Shown here piece after piece: positions 27,798-36,593 of a stretch of 64,000 nucleotides of DNA. Each line of letters opens with the position of its first letter. Within the stretch, counting starts at the first letter, position 1. Position numbers and translations under genes: made by a program. The stretch comes from Brevibacterium limosum (GTDB taxonomy: Bacteria > Actinomycetota > Actinomycetes > Actinomycetales > Brevibacteriaceae), in the NCBI RefSeq assembly GCF_011617705.1, contig NZ_CP050154.1, positions 3,844,001 through 3,908,000 on the forward strand, given 5' to 3'. Under the pieces are notes generated by a model. The model was not told the origin of the DNA. It worked only from the letters and a program-made list of their open reading frames with translations, and made no database searches.

Positions 27798-28691
27798 GTG
27801 GAGCTGCAGCAGATCCGCGCCTTCGTCGCCGTCGCCGAGGAACTCCACTTCGGCCGCGCCGCCGAACGCCTCGGCATGGCCCAGCCCCCGCTGAGCCGCA
27901 CCATCCGCTCCCTGGAGACCGAACTCGGCGCCTCAGTGTTCCAACGCACGACGCGCTCAGTCAGCCTCTCCCCCGCCGGTGAGGCTCTGCTCGAACCGGC
28001 CAAACACATGCTCGCCACCCAGCAGGCCGCCATCGAATCCGTCCACCGTTCTTCCAGCGGCGAGGTCGGCCGCGTTCGCTTCGGGTATTCGCACCCGTCC
28101 TCCCGTGACCTGGCCGCCACCCTCGTAGCGGCCTCGCACGAACGCAATCCGGGCATCACCTTCCAGCTCGAGTCGACGATCTATGCCGACGAGGGACTCG
28201 AGCGGATCATGGACGGCACTCTCGACCTCGCGCTGGTCCGCTGGCGCAGGCGACCTCCGCTCATCGCCGGCCGCCCCGTGGCGATCGAGCGCCCCTGCGT
28301 CGCCATGCCGAGCTCCCATCGCCTGGCAGGTCGGAAGAAGATCGGCGTCGACGAGCTCGCCGACGAACCGTTCGTCCTCCTGCCCGCGCGACCGAATTCG
28401 AACCTGCGCGAGACCGCCATGCGCCTGTGCCTCGATGCCGGGTTCAGCCCGCGCACCGTCCAGGAGGCGCCCGACTCACAGTCGATCTCTGCGCTCGTGG
28501 CCGCCGGGATGGGCGTGACGATCACGTTCGACTCCGTCGCCGCCGGCTATGACTCGCGGATCACTGCGGTGCCGCTCGATCTCCCGAACGAAGCCACCCA
28601 GCTGCACCTCGCCTATCGACTCGATCAGCAGGACGCGGCCCTGAATACGGTCCTCGATGTCGCCGAGGCGGTCCTGCCGACAGTCCGCTGA
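27798..28691 (+). CDS. LysR family transcriptional regulator (CatR/PcaQ-like)
   Basis: LysR-type regulator, 297 residues from a GTG preceded by GGAG. The N-terminus MELQQIRAFVAVAEELHFGRAAERLGMAQPPLSRTIR (shown in parts) has the HFGRAAERL and QPPLSRTI blocks typical of the CatR/BenM/CbnR subgroup that controls aromatic and chloro-organic acid catabolism. It is divergent from the two-subunit CoA-transferase and upstream of the thiolase gene. A role in controlling this acyl-CoA degradation block is likely; the inducer is unknown. Confidence 0.9.
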   Translation: MELQQIRAFVAVAEELHFGRAAERLGMAQPPLSRTIRSLETELGASVFQRTTRSVSLSPAGEALLEPAKHMLATQQAAIESVHRSSSGEVGRVRFGYSHPSSRDLAATLVAASHERNPGITFQLESTIYADEGLERIMDGTLDLALVRWRRRPPLIAGRPVAIERPCVAMPSSHRLAGRKKIGVDELADEPFVLLPARPNSNLRETAMRLCLDAGFSPRTVQEAPDSQSISALVAAGMGVTITFDSVAAGYDSRITAVPLDLPNEATQLHLAYRLDQQDAALNTVLDVAEAVLPTVR

Positions 28692-28765
28692 GCTCGGCCG
28701 GTCTCACCGACGTTCACAGAACCTCCGCGACCGTCGCCCACGCGACCGGCCCCACCACCGCGCAC

Positions 28766-28810
28766 GCGTCCGCCGTCGGCGCATCCGCCGTCGGCGCGTC
28801 TGCCGGCCAT
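28766..28810. repeat. 15-bp tandem repeat, about 2.7 units
   Basis: GCGTCCGCCGTCGGC, then GCATCCGCCGTCGGC, then a degenerate third unit beginning GCGTCTGCCGG. It sits in the LysR-thiolase spacer (28692-28982), which otherwise holds only an AT-rich promoter-like patch at about 28860-28910. Confidence 0.75.
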
Positions 28811-28982
28811 CAGCTGCGTGTCCGGATGCCCATTCATTGAGACGACCTCTTGTCTCCGGCAATCTATTCGGATATGTTCATAAATCAGAATGTATTGATA
28901 TCAGCTTCGGCAGTGATGCCGAAGGGATCGATGCCCCACCGCCGCGGCAGGACGGCTCGATCACAACCAAAAGGGAGACACT

Positions 28983-30206
28983 GTGTCCGAAGACATCGTC
29001 ATCTGCGAACCTCTCCGCTCCCCCGTGGGCGGATTCGGCGGACAGTTCAAGGACGTTCCGCATGAGGAGCTCGGCCGACAGGTCCTCACAGCCCTGCTGG
29101 AGAAGACCAACCTGCCGGGCGAGGCAATTGAAGATGTCGTCCTCGGCAACTGTTATCCGCACATGGAGACGCCGGCGATCGGTCGCGTCGTCGCCCTCAA
29201 TGCGGGACTGCCGATCACCGTTCCCGGCCGCCAGGTCGACCGTCGCTGCGGCTCCGGCCTGCAGGCGATCGCCGACGCTCACGCGATGATCTCAGCCGGC
29301 TTCGCCGACCTCGTCGTTGCCGGCGGCGTCGAGTCGATGAGCCGCGCACCGTTCTTCAACGAGGAGATCCGCTGGGGCGTCAAGGGCGGCAACATCGAGC
29401 TCAAGGACGGTCTCGTCCGCGGCCGCCTCACCGCCGGCGGCAACGATTACCCGGTTCCCGGCGGAATGATCGAAACCGCGGAGAACCTGCGTCGGGAGTA
29501 CAAGATCTCGCGGGAGGACCAGGACGCCTACGCCGTTGAATCGCATCGTCGGGCCGCCTCGGCGACGGAAGAAGGGAAGTTCGCCGATGAGATCGTGCCG
29601 ATCACCCTGCCTGCCACCCGGAAGACTCCCGAACAGGTCATCACGACCGACGAGCACATCCGTCCCGGATCGACGGTCGAGAAGCTCGCGAAGCTCAAGC
29701 CGATGCTCGGGAAGTCCGACGATGAGGCCACGGTGACCGCCGGCAATGCCTCGGGCCAGAACGACGGCGCTGCTCTGTGCATCGTCACCACCGCGTCCAA
29801 GGCCGCCGAGCTCGGCCTGCGGGTCTTCGCCCGCATGCGCAGCTGGGCAGTGGCCGGAGTGCCGCCGAAGACCATGGGCATCGGTCCGGTCCCGGCGACC
29901 GCGAAGGCACTGCAGCGAGCGGGTCTCGAACTCGGCGAGATCGACCTCATCGAACTCAACGAGGCATTCGCGGCGCAGGTGCTCGCCTGCACGACCGAAT
30001 GGAAGCTGTCCGAGTCCGACTTCGCCGAGCGTCTCAACGTCAACGGCTCGGGCATCTCCCTGGGTCACCCGGTCGGCGCGACCGGTGGGCGCATCCTCGC
30101 CACCCTGCTGCGCGAGATGGATCGCCGCGAATCGCGCTACGGCCTCGAGACCATGTGCATCGGCGGCGGTCAGGGCATGGCAGCCGTCTTCGAACGCGTG
30201 GCCTGA
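28983..30206 (+). CDS. Thiolase (acetyl-CoA C-acyltransferase)
   Basis: Thiolase of 407 residues that cleaves 3-oxoacyl-CoA to acetyl-CoA and a shortened acyl-CoA. The acyl-accepting Cys89 is in RRCGSGLQAIADA, His362 in SGISLGHPVGATGG and the proton-transfer Cys392 in MCIGGGQGMA; all three catalytic residues are present. A GTG start follows AAGGGAGA. It opens a rightward group thiolase, CaiB-type CoA-transferase, acyl-CoA dehydrogenase, although a strong hairpin directly after it may separate the transcripts. Together with the leftward CoA-transferase pair this encodes activation, oxidation and cleavage of a carboxylic acid. Confidence 0.93.
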   Translation: MSEDIVICEPLRSPVGGFGGQFKDVPHEELGRQVLTALLEKTNLPGEAIEDVVLGNCYPHMETPAIGRVVALNAGLPITVPGRQVDRRCGSGLQAIADAHAMISAGFADLVVAGGVESMSRAPFFNEEIRWGVKGGNIELKDGLVRGRLTAGGNDYPVPGGMIETAENLRREYKISREDQDAYAVESHRRAASATEEGKFADEIVPITLPATRKTPEQVITTDEHIRPGSTVEKLAKLKPMLGKSDDEATVTAGNASGQNDGAALCIVTTASKAAELGLRVFARMRSWAVAGVPPKTMGIGPVPATAKALQRAGLELGEIDLIELNEAFAAQVLACTTEWKLSESDFAERLNVNGSGISLGHPVGATGGRILATLLREMDRRESRYGLETMCIGGGQGMAAVFERVA

Positions 30207-30249
30207 CAGGAGGGCCTCGCCTGAGGCCCACAGCTCACCGCAGGCCGAG

Positions 30250-30286
30250 TGAAGGGCCGTCCGCATCTGTCGCGGACGGCCCTTCA
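30250..30286. terminator. 15-bp perfect hairpin after the thiolase gene
   Basis: TGAAGGGCCGTCCGC and its exact complement flank a 7-base loop. A T run is absent. It lies 43 bp after the thiolase stop and 120 bp before the next gene, so it may terminate or attenuate read-through. Confidence 0.7.
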
Positions 30287-30407
30287 TACCGACTCAAGCC
30301 ACCCCAGCGACGGACCGCCCGTCAGCACCCGTGACAGTCCGACACCTCGGACGAAATCCTCGCCAACCCCGTTGTCTTCGCCCTGGTCAGCGCCGAGGAT
30401 GAGGATC

Positions 30408-31550
30408 ATGAACGCAACGAAGCAGCTGCTGACCGGGGTGCGAGTCGCCGATTTCTCCCGCGTCCTCGCCGGTCCCTACGCCACGGCGATGCTCGCCGAT
30501 CAGGGTGCCGAGGTCATCAAGATCGAGATGCCCGGTCACGGCGACGATTCCCGACATCTCGGACCCTTCACAGAATCCGGGTCGACTTACTTCACCGGAC
30601 TCAACCGCGGAAAGCGCTCGATCGAGGCCGATCTCAAGGACCCAGAGGACCACGCTCGCCTACTCGAACTCATCGCCGAATGCGACGTCGTCGTCGAGAA
30701 CTTCCGCCCGGGTGTCGCAGCGAAGCTCGGCCTGTCCTACGAGGACCTCAAGGCCGTCAAGCCCGATATCGTTTACGCGTCGATCTCCGGCTTCGGCCAG
30801 GTCGGGGAGCAGGCCAAACGCCCCGCCTACGACACCGTCATCCAGGCGCTGAGCGGACTCATGGCCTCGACCGGCTTCCCCGAAGGCTCCCCCACCCGCG
30901 TCGGCGAATCCATCGCCGACGTCTCCGCGGGAGTCTTCACCGCCTTCGGCATCTCAACGGCGCTCTTCCACCGCCAGATCACAGGCGAGGGCGCCCATAT
31001 CGACATTCCGATGCTCGACGTCATGCTCGCCATGCAGCCGACAAACGCCTCCATCCACGCCGCCGGCACCAGCCCGACCCGAGTCGGCAACCGCCACCCG
31101 GTCTCGGCCCCTTTCGACACCTACCGCGCCGCCGACGGACTCCTCGTCATCGCCGTGGCCAACGACCGGCTCTTCGGCGCTCTCGCCCGCACCCTCGGCA
31201 AGCCCGGACTCGCCACCGACCCGCGGTTCGCCACGGACGGGCAGCGCTCGGCCAACGACGAGTCACTGCGCACCGAGATCGAGGACTTCACCATCGGCCG
31301 CACCGTCGCCGAGCTGTGCGAGCTCTTCGATGACGCGGGAATCCCGAACTCCCCCGTCCTCGATTTCGCCGAGGCGGTCGACGGACCGCTCGGCACCGCC
31401 CGGGGGCTGACAGCCGCCGATGCCCGCACCGGGCACGCCTATCTCGGCCATCCGCTCCTCGTCGACGGCACCCGCCCCGCGTCAACGCTTCCGGCACCCC
31501 GCCTCGGCGAGCACAATGCCGACTTCGCCGAGGCGGAATCCCCGGACTGA
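30408..31550 (+). CDS. CaiB/BaiF (family III) CoA-transferase
   Basis: Family III CoA-transferase, 380 residues. The start at 30408 is chosen because GAGG lies nine bases upstream and homology begins there (GVRVADFSRVLAGPYATAMLADQGAEVIKIE, in parts); longer frames would run back through the hairpin. GHGDDSRHLGPF, YFTGLNRGKRSIEADLKDPED, the catalytic region GESIADVSAGVFTAFG and PMLDVMLAMQ follow the family order. It is the second such enzyme in the window (the other is at 18195-19391); the two share the fold but differ enough to act on different acids. Followed after 114 bp by an acyl-CoA dehydrogenase. Confidence 0.88.
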   Translation: MNATKQLLTGVRVADFSRVLAGPYATAMLADQGAEVIKIEMPGHGDDSRHLGPFTESGSTYFTGLNRGKRSIEADLKDPEDHARLLELIAECDVVVENFRPGVAAKLGLSYEDLKAVKPDIVYASISGFGQVGEQAKRPAYDTVIQALSGLMASTGFPEGSPTRVGESIADVSAGVFTAFGISTALFHRQITGEGAHIDIPMLDVMLAMQPTNASIHAAGTSPTRVGNRHPVSAPFDTYRAADGLLVIAVANDRLFGALARTLGKPGLATDPRFATDGQRSANDESLRTEIEDFTIGRTVAELCELFDDAGIPNSPVLDFAEAVDGPLGTARGLTAADARTGHAYLGHPLLVDGTRPASTLPAPRLGEHNADFAEAESPD

Positions 31551-31664
31551 GCGCCTGACCGCAAGGCTCGGCCCCACCCCGCGGCCGGTCGCACTCCACG
31601 ATCGGCCCGCCTCGGCGATCCGATCGGCCTCATCCCACATCCACGACACCTCCAAGGAGCACTC

Positions 31665-32804
31665 ATGGCCTTTGACATCACTGCCGACGAACAGGAATTC
31701 GTCGATGCCGTCGCCCAGATCAGCAAGGACGTCCTCGTCCCACAAGCCGCGGCCGCCGACGCGAATGAATGCGTCTCGGATGAGACGTTGCAGACCCTCG
31801 CCGAGGTGGGAGTCATGGGACTGAACCTGCCCGAGAAGTTCGGCGGGCCGGGAGTCGGTTCGGTGGCGATGAGCCAGATGGTCGCCTCCGTGACGGAGGC
31901 GTGCGCCTCGACCGCGTCGATCGTCACCGCGCAGTTCCTTGCCACGGATTCGATCCTGCTCGGCGGCACCGACGCTCAGCGCGTAGCGTGGCTGCCGCGG
32001 GCCGCCGCCGGCGAGGTCATCGGCTCGTTCGGACTCACCGAACCCGGTGCCGGCTCGAACCCTGCGGAGATGTCGACGAAAGCCACCCGGGTCGACGGCG
32101 GCTGGCATCTCAAGGGCACGAAGTGCTTCATCACGAACGCCGGGTTCGCGGACTTCATCGTCGTCTACGCGAAGACCGACGTCGACGCCGGCCACAAGGG
32201 AATCAGCGCATTCATCGTCGACACCAAGGCCGCGTCGTCGGGGTTGGACTTCAATCCCCCGGAGAAGACGATGGGTCTGCGCGGAAGCCCCGTCTACGAA
32301 TTCGTCATCGACACGGTCGTGCCCGAGGACGCCCTCCTCGGCATCGAGGGTGAGGGCTTCACCACGGCCATGCGGGTGCTCGACCGCGGCCGCATCGAGG
32401 TGGCGGCGATGAGTCTGGGGATCGGCAAGGCCGCCCTCGACGCGGCCGTGGATTGGGCGGGCGAGCGCACGATCAGCGGCAAGCCGCTCAACCGCCTGCA
32501 GGGCATCGCGTTCAAGCTCGCGGACATGTACACGAAGTACCGCTCGGCGTGGCTGCTGACGATGGACGCCGCCGAACAGCGCGACGCCGGAGTGGACTTC
32601 ACCCGGTCGTCGGCGACGGCGAAGCTCGCCGCCTCCGAGGCCGCCGCGTTCATCGCCGACGAAGCACTGCAGATCCACGGCGGCTACGGCTTCACCCGCG
32701 ACTTCCCGCTCGAGCGCTACGTCCGCGACGCCCGGATCTACCGCATCTACGAAGGTTCCTCGGAGATCCAGCGCACGATCATTGCGCGCTCCCTGTCGCG
32801 CTGA
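31665..32804 (+). CDS. Acyl-CoA dehydrogenase
   Basis: FAD-dependent short/medium-chain acyl-CoA dehydrogenase, 379 residues, the usual length. Blocks: FGLTEPGAGSNPAEM (flavin), GTKCFITNAGFADFIVVYAKT, EKTMGLRGSPVYEFVID, QIHGGYGFTRDFPLERYVRDARIYRIYEGSSEIQ (in parts). The catalytic base is probably the glutamate of IYEGSSEIQ, as in short-chain and butyryl-CoA dehydrogenases. CAAGGAG precedes the ATG. Oxidises the acyl-CoA formed by the neighbouring CoA-transferase to the enoyl-CoA; electrons go to ETF. No hydratase or hydroxyacyl-CoA dehydrogenase is adjacent. Confidence 0.92.
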   Translation: MAFDITADEQEFVDAVAQISKDVLVPQAAAADANECVSDETLQTLAEVGVMGLNLPEKFGGPGVGSVAMSQMVASVTEACASTASIVTAQFLATDSILLGGTDAQRVAWLPRAAAGEVIGSFGLTEPGAGSNPAEMSTKATRVDGGWHLKGTKCFITNAGFADFIVVYAKTDVDAGHKGISAFIVDTKAASSGLDFNPPEKTMGLRGSPVYEFVIDTVVPEDALLGIEGEGFTTAMRVLDRGRIEVAAMSLGIGKAALDAAVDWAGERTISGKPLNRLQGIAFKLADMYTKYRSAWLLTMDAAEQRDAGVDFTRSSATAKLAASEAAAFIADEALQIHGGYGFTRDFPLERYVRDARIYRIYEGSSEIQRTIIARSLSR

Positions 32805-32991
32805 GAGGCAGATGCCGAGGACAACGGCGCCGAGGCCTCGGACTGCCTCGGCGGCATGTCGACGACTCACGATTCTGCGGGAACTGACTGTTGAATTCCG
32901 ACGCCACAATCGACACTCTTCTCCCGCGGAATCTTCAACCCTCCGCGTACGGCCCGAAGATCATGGCGTCCTCCAGGCACCAGCGCCCCAA

Positions 32992-33008
32992 TTCCGATAT
33001 TTCGGGCA
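32992..33008. promoter_or_regulatory. Hut-type operator, site 3 (before NCS1 permease)
   Basis: TTCCGATATTTCGGGCA matches the core of site 1 (before hutI) at 15 of 18 aligned positions and keeps the CCGA-TATT-TCGG palindrome exactly. It lies 80 bp before the permease start, almost the same distance as site 1 from hutI (83 bp). Confidence 0.6.
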
Positions 33009-33088
33009 GAAAGTGTGATCCGGGCCTCGTCCAGGGTTGCTCAGCGGTGGCACACTGAACCAGGTTCATCAGTTCAAAGGAGAAGATC

Positions 33089-34519
33089 ATGGCTGGTACG
33101 ACCAATTCGGGGATCGAGAAGCGGTCCATCGAGATGGTGCCTGACGCCGAGCGTCACGGAACACCGCGTTCCCAGTTCACCCTGTGGTTCGGCGCCAACA
33201 CTCAGATCACCGCCATCGTCGACGGGGCCCTGGCCGTCGTCTTCGGCGCCGATGCGCTGTGGGCCATCGTCGGCCTGCTCATCGGCAACATCATCGGCGG
33301 CATCGTCATGGCTCTGCACTCGGCACAGGGACCGCAACTGGGTCTGCCGCAGATGATCTCCTCGCGCGCCCAGTTCGGCATCATCGGCGCGATCATCCCA
33401 CTCGTGCTCGTCGTGCTCATGTACATCGGCTTCGCCTCGACCGGCGCGGTGCTGTCCGGTCAGGCCGTCAACCTCATCATCGGCGTCGAGACTCCGTGGA
33501 TCGGCATCGTCATCTTCGGTGCGCTCACCGCGCTGGTGGCCCTGCTGGGATACAAGTACATCCACGTGCTCGGTCGGATCTCCTCGGTGACGGGTCTGCT
33601 CGGGTTCCTCTTCATCACCTACTGCGTGCTCACGCAGGTCGACGTCCCCGGACTGATCTCGAACTCGTCGTTCGCCTTCCCGGCCTTCCTGTCCGCAATC
33701 GCGCTGTCCGTGGGCTGGCAGCTGACCTATGGGCCGTATGTCGCCGACTACTCGCGCTACCTACCGCGCTCGACCCCGTCGTCGAAGACCTTCTGGTTCA
33801 CCTTCGGCGGATCGGTCATCGGTTCGCAGTGGTCGATGACCCTCGGTGCGCTCATTGGCGCCGCCGCCATGACGGAGTCGGGCAACCTCTTCGTCGAGAA
33901 CCAGGTCGCCTATGTCGGCGACATCGTCGGCGGGGGCCTGTTCGCACTCCTCATCTTCATCGTCATCCTGCTGGGCAAGCTCACCGTCAACACGCTCAAC
34001 GCCTACGGCGCGTTCATGTGCACGCTGACGATCCTCACCTCCTTCGGCAACCGGGCGACGATCCGCCGTTGGACCCGTGCGGTCTTCGTCGTCGGCATCG
34101 TCACCCTCACCGTGCTCGTGGCGCTGCTGGCATCGGCGGACTTCCTCGCGAACTTCAAGAACTTCGTGCTCGCGCTGCTCATGGTGTTCACGCCCTGGAG
34201 CGTCATCAACCTCACCGACTACTACCTGATCTCGAAGGACCGGTTCGACATCCCCGCGTTCTACCACCGGGCCGGCCGCTACGGCGCATGGAACTGGCGC
34301 GCGCTGGTGGCCTACGGAGTCGGTATCGTCATCCAGATCCCGTTCCTCGCTCAGTCCTTCTACACCGGCCCGCTGGTCGCGAAGCTCGGCGGCGCTGACA
34401 TCTCGTGGCTCGTGGGCATCGTCGTCACCTTCGTCCTCTACTTCGTCCTCATCCGCAATCACGGGGTCGCCCCGAAGGAGACGATCTACCCGAGCCTCGA
34501 GGAGCTCGAGCGGAAGTAG
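33089..34519 (+). CDS. NCS1 family permease (purine-cytosine permease-like)
   Basis: Membrane transporter of the nucleobase:cation symporter-1 family, 476 residues, 12 hydrophobic segments. The N-terminal RSQFTLWFGANTQITAIVDGA, the GPQLGLPQMISSRAQFG block, GWQLTYGPYVADYSRYLPR and TPWSVINLTDYYLISKDRFDIPAFY are characteristic of CodB/FCY2-like carriers. AAAGGAG precedes the ATG. The upstream hut-type operator suggests expression together with histidine utilisation, so imported compound could be histidine, urocanate or another imidazole; hydantoin and cytosine carriers of this family bind similar rings. That assignment is inference, and a plain cytosine or purine carrier remains possible. Confidence 0.88.
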   Translation: MAGTTNSGIEKRSIEMVPDAERHGTPRSQFTLWFGANTQITAIVDGALAVVFGADALWAIVGLLIGNIIGGIVMALHSAQGPQLGLPQMISSRAQFGIIGAIIPLVLVVLMYIGFASTGAVLSGQAVNLIIGVETPWIGIVIFGALTALVALLGYKYIHVLGRISSVTGLLGFLFITYCVLTQVDVPGLISNSSFAFPAFLSAIALSVGWQLTYGPYVADYSRYLPRSTPSSKTFWFTFGGSVIGSQWSMTLGALIGAAAMTESGNLFVENQVAYVGDIVGGGLFALLIFIVILLGKLTVNTLNAYGAFMCTLTILTSFGNRATIRRWTRAVFVVGIVTLTVLVALLASADFLANFKNFVLALLMVFTPWSVINLTDYYLISKDRFDIPAFYHRAGRYGAWNWRALVAYGVGIVIQIPFLAQSFYTGPLVAKLGGADISWLVGIVVTFVLYFVLIRNHGVAPKETIYPSLEELERK

Positions 34520-34926
34520 AGACTCTGCGGCTCGTCATTTGCGGACGGGCTGGCGATTCGGCCGTCGGTCGGCAGCGCACCAGGCTGTCGACCGGCGGCC
34601 GCTGTCGTGCCGGGGCGATCCCAGGGAGATCGTGATCGCCAAGGTTGCTGTTCCCGCTTCGCCTGAACAGTCGTCCACTTCGCCTGAATAGTCGTCTATT
34701 TCGCCTGAATAGCCGTCCGCGTCACCAGCGCTTGAATCGACGCAGAACAGAGTTCGCTCCTTAACTACCGTTCGGTTCTACTATCCAGTAATGTGGGTGA
34801 CGCCCGTCACGGATCGGGCACCGCACTTCGGGTGGCTTCGACGACGACACCCCTGTCCCGAGGCTCAACTCCGCTCAACCGTACGACCTCAACGCAGAGT
34901 TCCACGACTGAACAGGACAACCGCCT
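34520..34926. other. 407-bp intergenic region before the lipase
   Basis: No gene is supported. It contains three 21-bp tandem units (34655-34717) followed by an AT-richer patch at about 34750-34795 that probably holds the lipase promoter. A 13-bp direct repeat ACAACCGCCTATG spans the lipase start. Confidence 0.6.
34655..34717. repeat. 21-bp tandem repeat, 3 units
   Basis: Three consecutive units with the shared core TTCGCCTGAAYAGYCGTC. Differences fall in the first three bases and at two inner positions. Confidence 0.85.
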
Positions 34927-36393
34927 ATGCGCACAACCGCCTATGAATCCGCACTCACTCACGAGGGCACACTGCGGCGCCGCAGACGTCTGACCGCCGT
35001 GGTCGGAGCCGCAACGCTGACCAGCCTCGCGCTCGCCCTGGGCGCCCCCGCAGCTCCCGCGAATGCCGCCGACCTGGTCCCGCAGACCGAGTCCGAAGCC
35101 GAACAGCTCATCGAAGACCGCGCAGCTGAGGATCCGAGCTCACTCGACCGCAGCAGCGTTCCCGAAGGCGTCAGCGTCGAACGGGCGCAGAAGGCCGTCG
35201 AGAAGTCCGATGAGCTCACCACAGCCGACGTCGAATACGCCGCCGCGCAGGAGGACCTGCCCGTGTCCGGAGTCCCCGAGGACTTCTATCAGACTCCGAA
35301 CTCGCTGCCGAGCGAAGACGGCGCAGTGCTCAAGCAAGCCGATTCGGAGTTCTACCTCGATCCCGTCAAACTCATCAAGCATGACGCGAAGTCGACGGTC
35401 TTCATGTACAAAACCACCGATGAGAAGGGCCAGGCCCGAGCCGCCACCGCCACCCTGCTCACTCCGAAGGGCGCGAGCGGCCACGCCGATGACGCCGTCG
35501 TCCTCTCGCCCGGGACCCAGGGGATTGCCGATAAGTGCGCTCCCAGCCGTCAGATGGGCATGGGCACCGAGTACGAGGGCATCTCCATCGCCTCGGCCTT
35601 GGCCGCGAAGCATCCCGTTGTCGTCGTCGACTACATGGGCCTCGGCACCGAAGGCACCCACCACTTCGTCAATCGTGTCGAAGAAGGGCGTTCGGTCCTT
35701 GATGCGGCGCGCGCCGTCCAGCAGGTCGACGGCAGCGACGTCGACGAGGAGACTCAGCTCCAGCTGCGCGGATACTCGCAGGGCGGCCACGCCACGACCG
35801 CGGCCCTGGAACTGCAGAAGGAATGGGCACCCGAGCTCAACATCGCCTCCGCCTCGGCGGGCGCCGTTCCCACGGACCTGTACAAGACCGTGTCCGAGCT
35901 CTCGAGCGTCTATACGGCATTCGCGCTGTACGGTGTCGCCGGGTTCGCCGATCAGGCCGACATCGATCTGTCCGAATTCCTCAACGAGAAGGGGCAGAAG
36001 ACGGTGGCCGAAACGTCGAATAAGTGCACCGTCGAGGCGCTGCTCTCGACTGCGTTCACGGATTCGCAGTCGCTGACGAAGGACGGCCGGACCCTCCAGG
36101 AGATCATCGATGAGCGGTTCCTGGACATCGCGGACAGGCAGCGCTTGGGCGAGGCTCCCGTGCCCGATGTCCCGCTGCTGGTCAACCACAGCCGCCTCGA
36201 TGACGTCATTCCGTTCGAACAGGGCAAGGAGCTCGCCGCGACCTGGTGCCGCGCCGGTCACAAGGTGGCGTTCGAGGACAATCTCGGCCCCACTCACATC
36301 GGCGGCTACATCGCTGCGCTGCCTCGCGTCGAAACCTTCACCAGTCGCACCTTCGCCGGCAAGGCTCCGCTCGACAGCTGCTGGAGGCTGTGA
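34927..36393 (+). CDS. Secreted lipase (secretory lipase/LIP family)
   Basis: Exported alpha/beta hydrolase of the secretory lipase family, 488 residues. An Arg-rich N-region (RRRRRL) and a hydrophobic stretch form a Sec signal peptide, with cleavage likely after Ala47 (PANA|AD). Mature features: VLSPGTQGIADKCAPS (oxyanion region), VVVVDYMGLGTEGTHHF, the nucleophile Ser284 in LRGYSQGGHAT, an Asp in NHSRLDDVIPF and a His in GPTHIGGY. Cysteines at CAPS, NKCT, TWCR and DSCW could form disulfides. Probably hydrolyses triacylglycerols or esters outside the cell. It stands alone in transcription terms and is followed by a repeat-built hairpin. Confidence 0.9.
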   Translation: MRTTAYESALTHEGTLRRRRRLTAVVGAATLTSLALALGAPAAPANAADLVPQTESEAEQLIEDRAAEDPSSLDRSSVPEGVSVERAQKAVEKSDELTTADVEYAAAQEDLPVSGVPEDFYQTPNSLPSEDGAVLKQADSEFYLDPVKLIKHDAKSTVFMYKTTDEKGQARAATATLLTPKGASGHADDAVVLSPGTQGIADKCAPSRQMGMGTEYEGISIASALAAKHPVVVVDYMGLGTEGTHHFVNRVEEGRSVLDAARAVQQVDGSDVDEETQLQLRGYSQGGHATTAALELQKEWAPELNIASASAGAVPTDLYKTVSELSSVYTAFALYGVAGFADQADIDLSEFLNEKGQKTVAETSNKCTVEALLSTAFTDSQSLTKDGRTLQEIIDERFLDIADRQRLGEAPVPDVPLLVNHSRLDDVIPFEQGKELAATWCRAGHKVAFEDNLGPTHIGGYIAALPRVETFTSRTFAGKAPLDSCWRL

Positions 36394-36398
36394 CCTCC

Positions 36399-36488
36399 CA
36401 CCTCGCCGAGGCGGCCCACCCCACCGAGGCGGCCCGACCTCACCGAGGCGGTCCATCCCACCGAGGCGGTCCATCCCACCAGGGTGGG
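36399..36488. repeat. 18-bp tandem repeat, 5 units, built on CCGAGGCGG
   Basis: Consecutive 18-mers with consensus CCAYCYCACCGAGGCGGY start eight bases after the lipase stop. The CCGAGGCGG core is the oligomer that recurs across the window. Confidence 0.85.
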
Positions 36489-36497
36489 CCGCCTCGG
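36461..36497. terminator. Hairpin formed by the last repeat unit
   Basis: CCGAGGCGG of repeat unit 4 pairs with CCGCCTCGG after unit 5, and CCCAC pairs with GTGGG inside. It probably terminates lipase transcription. Confidence 0.6.
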
Positions 36498-36593
36498 CGA
36501 CATTCACCTCACGTTCGCGCAGCCCACAGCACGTACGACTGGATCATCGACACGAGCGTGGCGATGATAAGAGCTCGGTCTCGTCGAGGCCGC

